Assembly (NCBI GenBank): GCA_020859725.1 | Contig: JAJBVR010000189.1 | Span: 1-8,221, forward strand | Direction of reading: 5' to 3' | Length of the DNA: 8,221 bases | DNA from: Clostridiales bacterium | Lineage (GTDB): Bacteria; Bacillota; Clostridia; Oscillospirales; Acutalibacteraceae | Part shown: piece by piece, positions 1-5,039 of the stretch | Numbering within the stretch: position 1 is the first letter of the stretch | Layout of the letters: every line of letters starts with the position of its first letter | The notes under the pieces: model-generated | What the model was told of the DNA's origin: nothing | Seen by the model: the letters and a program-made list of their open reading frames with translations, nothing else | The model's database searches: none | Translations under genes and position numbers: made by a program

Positions 1-127
1 TTTGATGATTAAAAATCGCTTTGTTAATTTCCAAATAATAAAATGTTCCTGCAATAAAAAATATTACGAAAAATAAAAAGTAAAAGCAATACAGGCAAAT
101 AAGCCGTTTTCTGAGTTTGTTTTGCAT
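1..127 (-). CDS. N-terminal fragment of a membrane-anchored or exported protein (runs off the left edge)
   Basis: The minus-strand frame opens with ATG at 127-125 and stays open for 42 codons to the window edge, so only the N-terminus is visible. An AGGAGG Shine-Dalgarno sequence at 141-136 lies 8 bases upstream, and a good promoter is further upstream. The peptide begins MQNKLRKRL, a positively charged n-region. A hydrophobic, Phe-rich stretch follows at about residues 9-31 (ICLYCFYFLFFVIFFIAG), then a polar segment. This is the layout of an uncleaved signal anchor or signal peptide: positive inside, one membrane span, the rest outside. No lipobox is evident. The family cannot be assigned from 42 residues. 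The gene is divergent from the M48 protease. That a protein is encoded here is well supported by the start signals, but its function is unknown. Confidence 0.72.
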   Translation of the reverse strand, partial: MQNKLRKRLICLYCFYFLFFVIFFIAGTFYYLEINKAIFNHQ

Positions 128-133
128 AGTTTT

Positions 134-199
134 CTCCTCCTGGTATTACATGTGTTTATGGTGTATTTAAAGTATATAGTTTATTAGAAGCATTGTTAA
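134..199 (-). promoter_or_regulatory. Sigma-A-type promoter and ribosome binding site for the left-edge minus-strand gene
   Basis: Read on the minus strand, TTAACA (199-194, five of six consensus bases) is followed after 17 bases by TATACT (176-171, five of six). Transcription would start near 164, giving a leader of about 37 bases with AGGAGG at 141-136. Spacing and both boxes fit a housekeeping promoter. Confidence 0.55.
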
Positions 200-202
200 T
201 GC
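190..202. promoter_or_regulatory. Perfect 5-bp inverted repeat overlapping the minus-strand -35 box (possible operator)
   Basis: GCATT at 190-194 is repeated inverted as AATGC at 198-202 around a 3-base centre. The element covers the -35 hexamer (194-199) of the divergent minus-strand promoter, where a bound repressor would block RNA polymerase. The arms are short, so chance is a real alternative. No known regulator consensus was recognised. Confidence 0.25.
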
Positions 203-259
203 AATAAATTTCTTAGAAAACTGTTTTTTACTTGATTTTTATTCTAATTTATTTTAATG

Positions 260-286
260 TATAATTAATATGTTTTGCGCGGAGGG
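260..286 (+). promoter_or_regulatory. -10 box and Shine-Dalgarno sequence of the M48 protease gene
   Basis: A consensus TATAAT lies at 260-265. No good -35 stands at the normal distance; the nearest TTGATT (232-237) is 22 bases away, which is too far. A start site near 272 would give a leader of about 20 bases carrying GGAGGG at 281-286, 7 bases before the TTG at 294. This placement argues that ATG 270 is not the start codon, because it would sit at the transcript's 5' end. Confidence 0.45.
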
Positions 287-293
287 TCAAATT

Positions 294-1319
294 TTGAAAA
301 AAGAAAAGTCTTTTTATATCAGCGATTTCTTTAAAAGCTTTTTTAAAGCATATAATATTCCGATTATGATTTATTTGTTTATGAATATAATTTGCGTATA
401 TTTGGGAGTTGCTTTGTTTCCTTATTTATGTTCGCGTATTTTCAGCAGTGAAAATATTATTGCCTTGGCAGATTCCGTCACTTCAGCGTATTATATTTAT
501 TGCGCGGTTTTTATTTTTATTGTTTATTTTTTATCAGTGTTTTTCTCATTGTCTCCGTTGGGCGAATGGGCGCTGAGAAAAAGGATGCGCTGCAAAAAAA
601 TAAAAAATTCTGCTGTTGTTAAAAGAATTTACCCGCTGTTTAAAGAAGTCTATCTAAGAGCAACACGTCTTGATTCGTCTTTGACGGACGGTGTAAAGCT
701 GTTCATTCAAGCGGATAATTCGCCAAATGCTTTTGCTGTCGGCAGAAAATCCGTTTGTGTCACTACCGGGTTGCTTAATTTAACAGATGATGAAATTAAA
801 GGTATTCTCGGTCATGAATTCGGTCATCTCGCACATAAAGATACAGATTTAAATTTGGTGGTTAATATTTCAAATGTTCTTATAAATATAGTTTTTTTGA
901 TTTTGTGGATGTTTGTAATTTCGCTTGCCTTTGTATTTAAAGTTTATTTTTTGATGCTTTCTTTTATGTCTGAAAACAAGCATTCATCTTTTCGGGAAAC
1001 ACTTATGCAAATTATTTTTTTATTTGCTGTGTTTGCCGTGGTTAATATAATCCGACGCGTTTGGTTTTCTTTAGGAAATCTTTTGCTGCTTGCCTCAAGC
1101 AGAGGAAAGGAATATAAAGCAGATGAATTTTCATGCTTGCTTGGATATAAAAGCGGAATGCTTTCTTTTTTTGAAATGCTTCCGGATTCCGGGAAAAAAG
1201 GAAAATTAAGGCACTTTATCTCTTCAATTTCAACTGTCGGCGCAACCCATCCGGCGGCATGGAAAAGAATAGAAGCGGTTGAAAAATTCAAATACACCGG
1301 GGAACTTAAAAAATTTTAA
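294..1319 (+). CDS. HtpX-like M48 family integral membrane metalloprotease
   Basis: The product is a 341-aa zinc endopeptidase of family M48 in the cytoplasmic membrane. HtpX-type members degrade misfolded membrane proteins, with the active site facing the cytoplasm. The sequence shows the zinc motif HEFGH (residues 174-178; ligands H174 and H178, catalytic E175). The third ligand is E273 in the EYKAD motif typical of M48. The PNAFAVG stretch before the active site and a C-terminal THPAAWKRI segment are also usual in the family. Hydrophobic spans lie near residues 22-45, 66-86, 195-215 and 238-255: two before the active site and two after it, as in HtpX. The TTG at 294 was chosen because GGAGGG at 281-286 sits 7 bases before it. 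An in-frame ATG at 270 has no ribosome binding site and lies beside the -10 box. At 341 aa it is longer than HtpX (roughly 290 aa), so it may be a paralogous M48 branch. Its substrate is unknown. Confidence 0.9.
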   Translation: MKKEKSFYISDFFKSFFKAYNIPIMIYLFMNIICVYLGVALFPYLCSRIFSSENIIALADSVTSAYYIYCAVFIFIVYFLSVFFSLSPLGEWALRKRMRCKKIKNSAVVKRIYPLFKEVYLRATRLDSSLTDGVKLFIQADNSPNAFAVGRKSVCVTTGLLNLTDDEIKGILGHEFGHLAHKDTDLNLVVNISNVLINIVFLILWMFVISLAFVFKVYFLMLSFMSENKHSSFRETLMQIIFLFAVFAVVNIIRRVWFSLGNLLLLASSRGKEYKADEFSCLLGYKSGMLSFFEMLPDSGKKGKLRHFISSISTVGATHPAAWKRIEAVEKFKYTGELKKF

Positions 1320-1368
1320 TTTTAATATAGTTGCTGTAAAATATTAATTTTTTATCAGGAGAAAAGTT

Positions 1369-2088
1369 ATGAATCAATTTTCAAGAACGCAGCTTTTGCT
1401 AGGCAAAAGCGCTGTGGAAAAGCTTTATTCAAGCAGAGTGGCGGTGTTCGGTATAGGGGGAGTAGGCGGCTTTGCGGCAGAGGCTCTGGTAAGAAGCGGA
1501 GTCGGAACTATTGATTTAATTGATAAAGATAAGGTAAGCCCGTCAAATTTAAACCGCCAAATAATAGCAACGCATAAAACGATAGGCGCAGCAAAAGTAG
1601 ACGCGGCAGAGGAACGCTTTCGTGATATAAATCCAAATATCAAAATTAATAAATATCCTGTTTTCTATCTTCCTGAAACAGAATATTTGATTGACTTTGA
1701 TTTATATGATTATGTGATTGACGCTATAGACACTGTTGCAGGTAAAATCTCAATAGCAGTAAACGCTCAAAAATGGAATGTTCCCGTAATCAGCTCAATG
1801 GGAGCGGGAAATAAGCTTGATCCCACCGCATTTGAGGTTGCCGATATATATGAAACTTCAGTTTGCCCTCTTGCCAAAGTAATGCGAAGGGAACTGAGAA
1901 AAAGAAATATAAAAAAACTAAAGGTTGTTTATTCCAAAGAAGAACCGATAACTCCGTATGAATATCCGGAATGCATTGAAGATGAAAGCGGAAAAAAAAG
2001 AATACCCGGAAGCGTTTCTTTTGTTCCTTCTGTTGCCGGGCTGATAATAGCGGGAGAGTTTATAAAAGATTTAATTAAAAATATTTAG
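1369..2088 (+). CDS. tcdA: tRNA threonylcarbamoyladenosine dehydratase (TcdA/YgdL, E1-like ThiF/MoeB fold)
   Basis: TcdA uses ATP to cyclise N6-threonylcarbamoyladenosine at position 37 of ANN-decoding tRNAs to the hydantoin form ct6A, in the cytoplasm. The 239-aa product has the nucleotide-binding glycine loop GIGGVGG at residues 28-34, the LIDKD acidic strand end at 50-54, and the NRQ signature at 62-64. It also has VIDAID near 119-124, and a C-terminal GSVSFVPSVAGLIIAGE segment typical of TcdA rather than MoeB or ThiF. No CxxC zinc pairs are evident, and the protein lacks the rhodanese or sulfur-carrier context of MoeB/ThiF. The ATG at 1369 is preceded by AGGAGA at 1357-1362. The 49-base gap after the protease gene has no clear terminator, so the two genes may be cotranscribed. 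It is a little shorter than the E. coli enzyme (about 268 aa). The family call is firm; ct6A formation is inferred by family. Confidence 0.93.
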   Translation: MNQFSRTQLLLGKSAVEKLYSSRVAVFGIGGVGGFAAEALVRSGVGTIDLIDKDKVSPSNLNRQIIATHKTIGAAKVDAAEERFRDINPNIKINKYPVFYLPETEYLIDFDLYDYVIDAIDTVAGKISIAVNAQKWNVPVISSMGAGNKLDPTAFEVADIYETSVCPLAKVMRRELRKRNIKKLKVVYSKEEPITPYEYPECIEDESGKKRIPGSVSFVPSVAGLIIAGEFIKDLIKNI

Positions 2089-2097
2089 TTTTGCAAA

Positions 2098-2161
2098 ATA
2101 AAAGCCGTTTATTAAAATCATTTATTTATAAAAGTATGTTCAAATTTTCGGTTGCTTTTAT
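2098..2161. terminator. Long-range inverted repeat between convergent genes (weak bidirectional terminator candidate)
   Basis: ATAAAAGC at 2098-2105 is matched by GCTTTTAT at 2154-2161, with CG/CG pairs possible just inside. The AT-rich interior of about 48 bases includes the short palindrome TTTATAAA. The repeat spans the gap between tcdA and the convergent metallophosphoesterase, and its right arm covers that gene's stop codon. The large loop and mostly A-T arms make this a weak terminator. No other candidate was found in the gap. Confidence 0.25.
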
Positions 2162-2628
2162 ATATGAGCATTTATACAAACTATTCCCGTTGTAGTGATG
2201 TCAATTATGCCGTAATCGGAGTTTTCAACAGCGCCGGGATTAAAAAGATGTATACCGTTAATATAATCGTGAAAAGGAATGTGAGTATGACCGAATACTG
2301 CAATATCGGCTTTTTTATTTTCGGCCGCGTTTAAAATATCGTCGTACCCCATTTTAACATAGTATGTGTGACCGTGGCAAAACAGAATTCTTTTCCCGCC
2401 GGCGTTAATTAACTGCTCATCGGGGGCGGAAGAACTCCAATCACAGTTGCCGCGGACTTCCTTTATATTAAGCCTGCTTTTATAAAAGATTTTTGCGTCT
2501 TTCAAGTCAAGGCCGCTGTTTGAATCTCCCAAATTTATAAATAAATCAGCCTGCTCTATATGCTTTTCAATTATATCAAAAAGCAATCTTCTGTTTCCGT
2601 GGCTGTCTGAAGTAACAATTATTCTCAT
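2158..2628 (-). CDS. YfcE/MJ0936-type metallophosphoesterase
   Basis: This is a small, soluble, cytoplasmic calcineurin-like phosphoesterase with a two-metal centre. Family members hydrolyse phosphodiesters such as cyclic nucleotides or artificial substrates; the true substrate here is unknown. All motifs of the fold are visible in the 156 residues: SDSHGN (D8, H10), LGD (D35), RGNCD (N61, D63), CHGH (H85, H87) and GHTH (H114, H116). A final FNPGAV segment at 129-134 is typical of the YfcE branch. The length matches the usual 155-185 aa. The ATG at 2628-2626 is preceded by GGGAG at 2639-2635; another ATG 4 bases upstream is in a different frame. The gene stands alone, convergent with tcdA and divergent from the small-gene cluster. 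A promoter lies directly upstream. The family is firm. Confidence 0.93.
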   Translation of the reverse strand: MRIIVTSDSHGNRRLLFDIIEKHIEQADLFINLGDSNSGLDLKDAKIFYKSRLNIKEVRGNCDWSSSAPDEQLINAGGKRILFCHGHTYYVKMGYDDILNAAENKKADIAVFGHTHIPFHDYINGIHLFNPGAVENSDYGIIDITTTGIVCINAHI

Positions 2629-2659
2629 TCATAACTCCCAGTTTATTTTCATAAATATT

Positions 2660-2688
2660 ATTATATCATATAAAAAGGGGGAATACAA
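2660..2688 (-). promoter_or_regulatory. Promoter of the metallophosphoesterase gene
   Basis: On the minus strand, a consensus TATAAT lies at 2665-2660. A weak -35, TTGTAT (2688-2683), stands 17 bases upstream. A start near 2653 would leave a leader of about 25 bases containing GGGAG. The -35 touches the first base of the divergent gene at 2688, so the two transcription units are packed back to back. Confidence 0.4.
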
Positions 2689-2894
2689 TGAGTGAATTTA
2701 ATCTTAACGATAATGATGTCAAAAAAATTGTGAAAAATGCCTCTAAGCAGTCCGGAGTTGATATAGGAAAAATGAAGAAAGCAGCGGATGAGGGAAAACT
2801 GGATGATTTTATAGGAAAGAATCTTTCTCCGGACGCAAGCAAAAAATTAAAGCAAGTGTTGTCGGATAAATCCGCCGCTAAAAAAAATTCTTGA
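2688..2894 (+). CDS. Small lysine-rich protein of unknown function (68 aa), first of a three-gene cluster
   Basis: I do not recognise a named family. The ATG at 2688 has a strong AAGGGGG ribosome binding site at 2675-2681. The product is polar, rich in Lys and Asp, and probably mostly helical. A first helix spans about residues 8-21. It is followed by GVDIGKMKKAADEGKLDDFI (23-42), then a KNLSPDASKKL segment (44-54) and a Lys/Ala tail. It has no signal peptide, membrane span or cysteine, so it is probably cytoplasmic. The KxLSP(D/E) pattern recurs in the next protein (residues 90-96), a faint hint of shared ancestry or a shared binding mode. From memory, similar short proteins with an LSP segment are common and uncharacterised in gut Clostridia; this could not be checked. 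The ribosome binding site, codon use and operon position support a real gene. Confidence 0.75.
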   Translation: MSEFNLNDNDVKKIVKNASKQSGVDIGKMKKAADEGKLDDFIGKNLSPDASKKLKQVLSDKSAAKKNS

Positions 2895-2897
2895 AAC

Positions 2898-2943
2898 AAA
2901 GGAGGTAAAAGAACTTCTAAAAAAATTTCTGAAGTAATATGAT
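2898..2943 (+). promoter_or_regulatory. Strong Shine-Dalgarno sequence set 37 bases from the next start codon, with a possible hairpin between
   Basis: AAAGGAGGT at 2898-2906 is an almost perfect ribosome binding site, but no ATG, GTG or TTG lies at normal spacing. The next usable start is ATG 2944. Between them ACTTC (2913-2917) can pair with GAAGT (2931-2935), with three more A-T pairs possible inside after a small internal loop. Folding would shorten the effective spacing to about 14 bases. The only other purine stretch near ATG 2944 is a poor GAAG at 2931-2934. Confidence 0.4.
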
Positions 2944-3309
2944 ATGGATAATATAAACGATATTATATCAAGCCTTTCCGCCGATGATATAAATATGCTT
3001 AAAGGTGTTGCGGCGTCAATTATAGGCGATGAAGGCGGTAAAAGCGAGCCAAATCAAAATTCCGCGCAGCACGGTGAACAGGTAAATCAAAACGCCCTTG
3101 GGAATTTGGGGTTAAATTCCGAAGATTTTAATATGATGATGAAAGCTAAATCAATATTTGACAAAATGAATTCAGCGTCAAATAAAAATACGGATTTGAT
3201 ACTTGCTCTTAAACCGCATCTTTCTCCGGAAAACAGAAACAAAGCGGATACGGCGGTTAAAATTCTTAAACTGTTTGATGTTTTACCAATGTTAAAGGAG
3301 CTGTTTTAA
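2944..3309 (+). CDS. Protein of unknown function (121 aa), second of the small-gene cluster
   Basis: No named family was recognised. The product has three blocks. The first is a helical N-terminus (residues 1-28) with alternating polar and hydrophobic residues. The second is a Gln/Asn-rich linker (about 33-54). The third is a C-terminal half with an acidic/Met segment (58-75) and a block at 84-121 containing ALKPHLSPENRNK followed by an amphipathic helix ending VLPMLKELF. It has no signal peptide or true membrane span. The C-terminal 'LKPxLSxxxRxK..AxKIL' style resembles uncharacterised proteins I recall from Clostridia, unverified. An in-frame TAA at 2935-2937 rules out a start upstream of it. 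ATG 2939 is out of frame and gives only five codons, so ATG 2944 is the start. The stop TAA (3307-3309) is immediately followed in the same frame by the next gene. Confidence 0.75.
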   Translation: MDNINDIISSLSADDINMLKGVAASIIGDEGGKSEPNQNSAQHGEQVNQNALGNLGLNSEDFNMMMKAKSIFDKMNSASNKNTDLILALKPHLSPENRNKADTAVKILKLFDVLPMLKELF

Positions 3310-3621
3310 ACGGCGGCTTTTTCAAGAAACGATATTGAGGACGCTAAAAGACGCGTGCGGGAAATGCACGAAAAAGCATCGTCATATGTTAATAATTCTG
3401 AAACACCTGATTCGGCGGAGGAAAAAATAAATGGAGATGAAAAAGAAAAAAATAAAAGCAATTTTAATTCGCGCTCGATTTTTTCACAATTAAACAATGA
3501 AAAAAATTCTGATGAAAAATCAGACGATTCATCACTTATGCTGTTAATATTGCTTATTCTGCTCTCACAGGACGGAGCGGATGATAAAATGCTGCTCGCT
3601 TTGCTGTATCTGCTTTTTTAG
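3310..3621 (+). CDS. Small protein with a double hydrophobic Leu-rich C-terminus; apparent ACG start (canonical alternative GTG 3355)
   Basis: The family is not recognised. The frame is open from directly after the stop of the previous gene. AAAGGAG at 3294-3300 is a strong ribosome binding site, and the codon 9 bases later, at 3310, is ACG where ATG would be expected. Codons from 3310 read as a continuous amphipathic helix (SRNDIEDAKRRVREMHEKA, residues 5-23). Starting at GTG 3355, the first canonical start, would cut it at V16, and that GTG has no close ribosome binding site. Residues 24-73 form a charged, low-complexity linker rich in Ser, Asn, Glu and Lys. Residues 76-85 and 94-103 are two short Leu/Ile-rich hydrophobic segments separated by SQDGADDK, so the tail may bind or dip into the membrane. 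At 103 aa it is the last gene of the trio. The coding frame is likely; the exact start is uncertain. Confidence 0.62.
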   Translation, partial: TAAFSRNDIEDAKRRVREMHEKASSYVNNSETPDSAEEKINGDEKEKNKSNFNSRSIFSQLNNEKNSDEKSDDSSLMLLILLILLSQDGADDKMLLALLYLLF

Positions 3622-3669
3622 CGGGCAGCTGATTATTTTATTAAATAAAATCCATATTTAGTTTTAAAT

Positions 3670-3698
3670 TTGTTAAATAAATATATTATGGAAATAAT
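3670..3698 (+). promoter_or_regulatory. Candidate promoter of the ymfF-ymfH-lgt-folD operon
   Basis: The 134-base gap before ymfF is very AT-rich. TTGTTA at 3670-3675 and AATAAT at 3693-3698 are separated by 17 bases, giving a start near 3705 and a leader of about 50 bases. Such boxes arise easily in AT-rich DNA, so confidence is modest. The gap also holds an A/T-only inverted repeat (3635-3651) that is not a convincing terminator. Confidence 0.35.
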
Positions 3699-3755
3699 TG
3701 TATTATTGTGTTATTATATTAAATACTGGTATTTATATTGCTATGGAGGTTTAAA

Positions 3756-5039
3756 ATGGCTGATTTTGAAACAAAAACTATATGCGGCGGCGCGGAAATC
3801 GTTTCTGTTTTCGCCGACAGGTTTAAAACAAATGAAATTTCCGTTTCGTTTTTTCTTCCGCTTTCCAAAGAAACGGCTGCGGTAAACGCGCTTGTTGTTA
3901 TGCTGCTTTCAAGAAGCTCGGAAGAATATCCCGATATGCTGACGCTGAATAAAAAGCTCGCATCGCTTTACGGAGCTCAGATTAATGCTTCTGTTTCTAA
4001 AACAGGAGAGCTGCAGCAGCTTAAAATTGATATTTCATCACTTGATGGTAAATTTGCTCTTGATAATGAGGATATTGCGTCTGAATGCGTAGAAATGCTT
4101 CTTTCAATGATATTTAAGCCGAAATTGGATGCAGGCGGCATTTTCCCGCATGAAAATATTGAGCGTGAAAAACGTGTTCTGATTGAAAAAATTGAAAGTG
4201 AAGAAAATGAAAAACGTGTTTATGTTTTAAGAAAAACAGAGGAAGCTATGTTTAAAGGAGAGCCTTATTCGGTTAATAAATACGGAACTAAAATCGATGT
4301 TGAAAAGATAACGGCACAGTCTGCATACAATGCGTGGCGAAACATCCTTAAAAAAGCTAAAATTGTTTTAACGGTTGTAGGAAATACAAATGCGCCTGAA
4401 GCCGCGGATATGCTGCGGGAAAAGCTTTCTGAAATAGAAAGAGATTATACCTGCCTTCCAAAGGCTGTTTTTATTCCGAAAGCGGAAAAAACTCAAACTT
4501 TAACAGAGCGTATTGACGTTAAGCAGGGAAAGCTTGTTATGGGTTTTCGAGTTGACGCCGAGCCGGGAAATCAAAAGATTGCTGCCGCAATGCGTTCGTT
4601 TGCCGATATTTTCGGAGGGGGGCCTTATTCAAAGCTTTTTGCAAATGTAAGAGAAAAAATGAGCCTTTGCTATTATTGCTCGGCAAGATATGACCGAAGA
4701 AAAAGCTTTTTGATGATTCAAAGCGGATGCGAAGAAGAAAATATGGACAAGGCGTGCTCGGAAATTTTAAATCAGCTTGAGGAAATAAAAAAAGGCAATT
4801 TTGATTATGAGTTTTCATCTTCAAAAATCGCACTGACGGACACGCTCAATTCTGTGTATGACACTCCTGAAAATCTTGAAGCGTGGTATTCGGCGCAGGG
4901 CGCTGATGATATATATAAGAGCCCGGAGGAAAGCGCGGCGGAAAATGATTCGGTAACAAAAGAACTTGTTGTCGAATGTGCAAACAAATTGACTTTGGAT
5001 ACAGTTTATAAACTTGTTTCTTTAAAGGAGGATAAATAA
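3756..5039 (+). CDS. ymfF: M16 family peptidase-like protein, non-catalytic subunit (YmfF type)
   Basis: The 427-aa product has the two-lobe M16B architecture but lacks the HxxEH zinc motif. Where that motif would fall it has a segment with no HxxEH (from about residue 35), followed by LYGAQINASVSKTGE, as in YmfF proteins. The second lobe carries a well-preserved FGGGPYSKLFANVREKMSLCY signature with R299 and Y306. In heterodimeric M16B enzymes such an Arg/Tyr pair on the inactive subunit helps bind substrate. Databases name the family 'EF-P 5-aminopentanol modification-associated protein'; the actual substrate is unclear. No signal peptide is seen, so it is probably cytoplasmic. ATG 3756 was chosen because GGAGG at 3745-3749 lies 6 bases upstream; an in-frame TTG at 3738 has no ribosome binding site. 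It is first of a four-gene operon and its stop abuts the next ATG. Confidence 0.88.
   Translation: MADFETKTICGGAEIVSVFADRFKTNEISVSFFLPLSKETAAVNALVVMLLSRSSEEYPDMLTLNKKLASLYGAQINASVSKTGELQQLKIDISSLDGKFALDNEDIASECVEMLLSMIFKPKLDAGGIFPHENIEREKRVLIEKIESEENEKRVYVLRKTEEAMFKGEPYSVNKYGTKIDVEKITAQSAYNAWRNILKKAKIVLTVVGNTNAPEAADMLREKLSEIERDYTCLPKAVFIPKAEKTQTLTERIDVKQGKLVMGFRVDAEPGNQKIAAAMRSFADIFGGGPYSKLFANVREKMSLCYYCSARYDRRKSFLMIQSGCEEENMDKACSEILNQLEEIKKGNFDYEFSSSKIALTDTLNSVYDTPENLEAWYSAQGADDIYKSPEESAAENDSVTKELVVECANKLTLDTVYKLVSLKEDK

Noticed and set aside
2152..2334. Plus-strand 60-codon frame opposite the metallophosphoesterase
   Set aside because: It lies entirely antisense to a gene with all family motifs, has no ribosome binding site, and reads like random sequence.
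2892..2942. Readthrough of the 68-aa gene's TGA into 15 further in-frame codons
   Set aside because: Fifteen open codons in such AT-rich DNA can occur by chance, and the segment contains the ribosome binding site and spacer of the next gene.
2939..2956. ATG at 2939 as start of the 121-aa gene or of a leader peptide
   Set aside because: It is out of frame with the gene and meets a stop after five codons, with no close ribosome binding site.
3635..3651. Perfect 8-bp inverted repeat after the small-gene cluster as a terminator
   Set aside because: It is made only of A and T, has a one-base centre and no following T-run, and such repeats are expected in this DNA.
3670..3885. 71-codon plus-strand frame before and into ymfF
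   Set aside because: It overlaps ymfF in another frame, starts at a TTG without a ribosome binding site, and its first half is simply AT-rich intergenic DNA.
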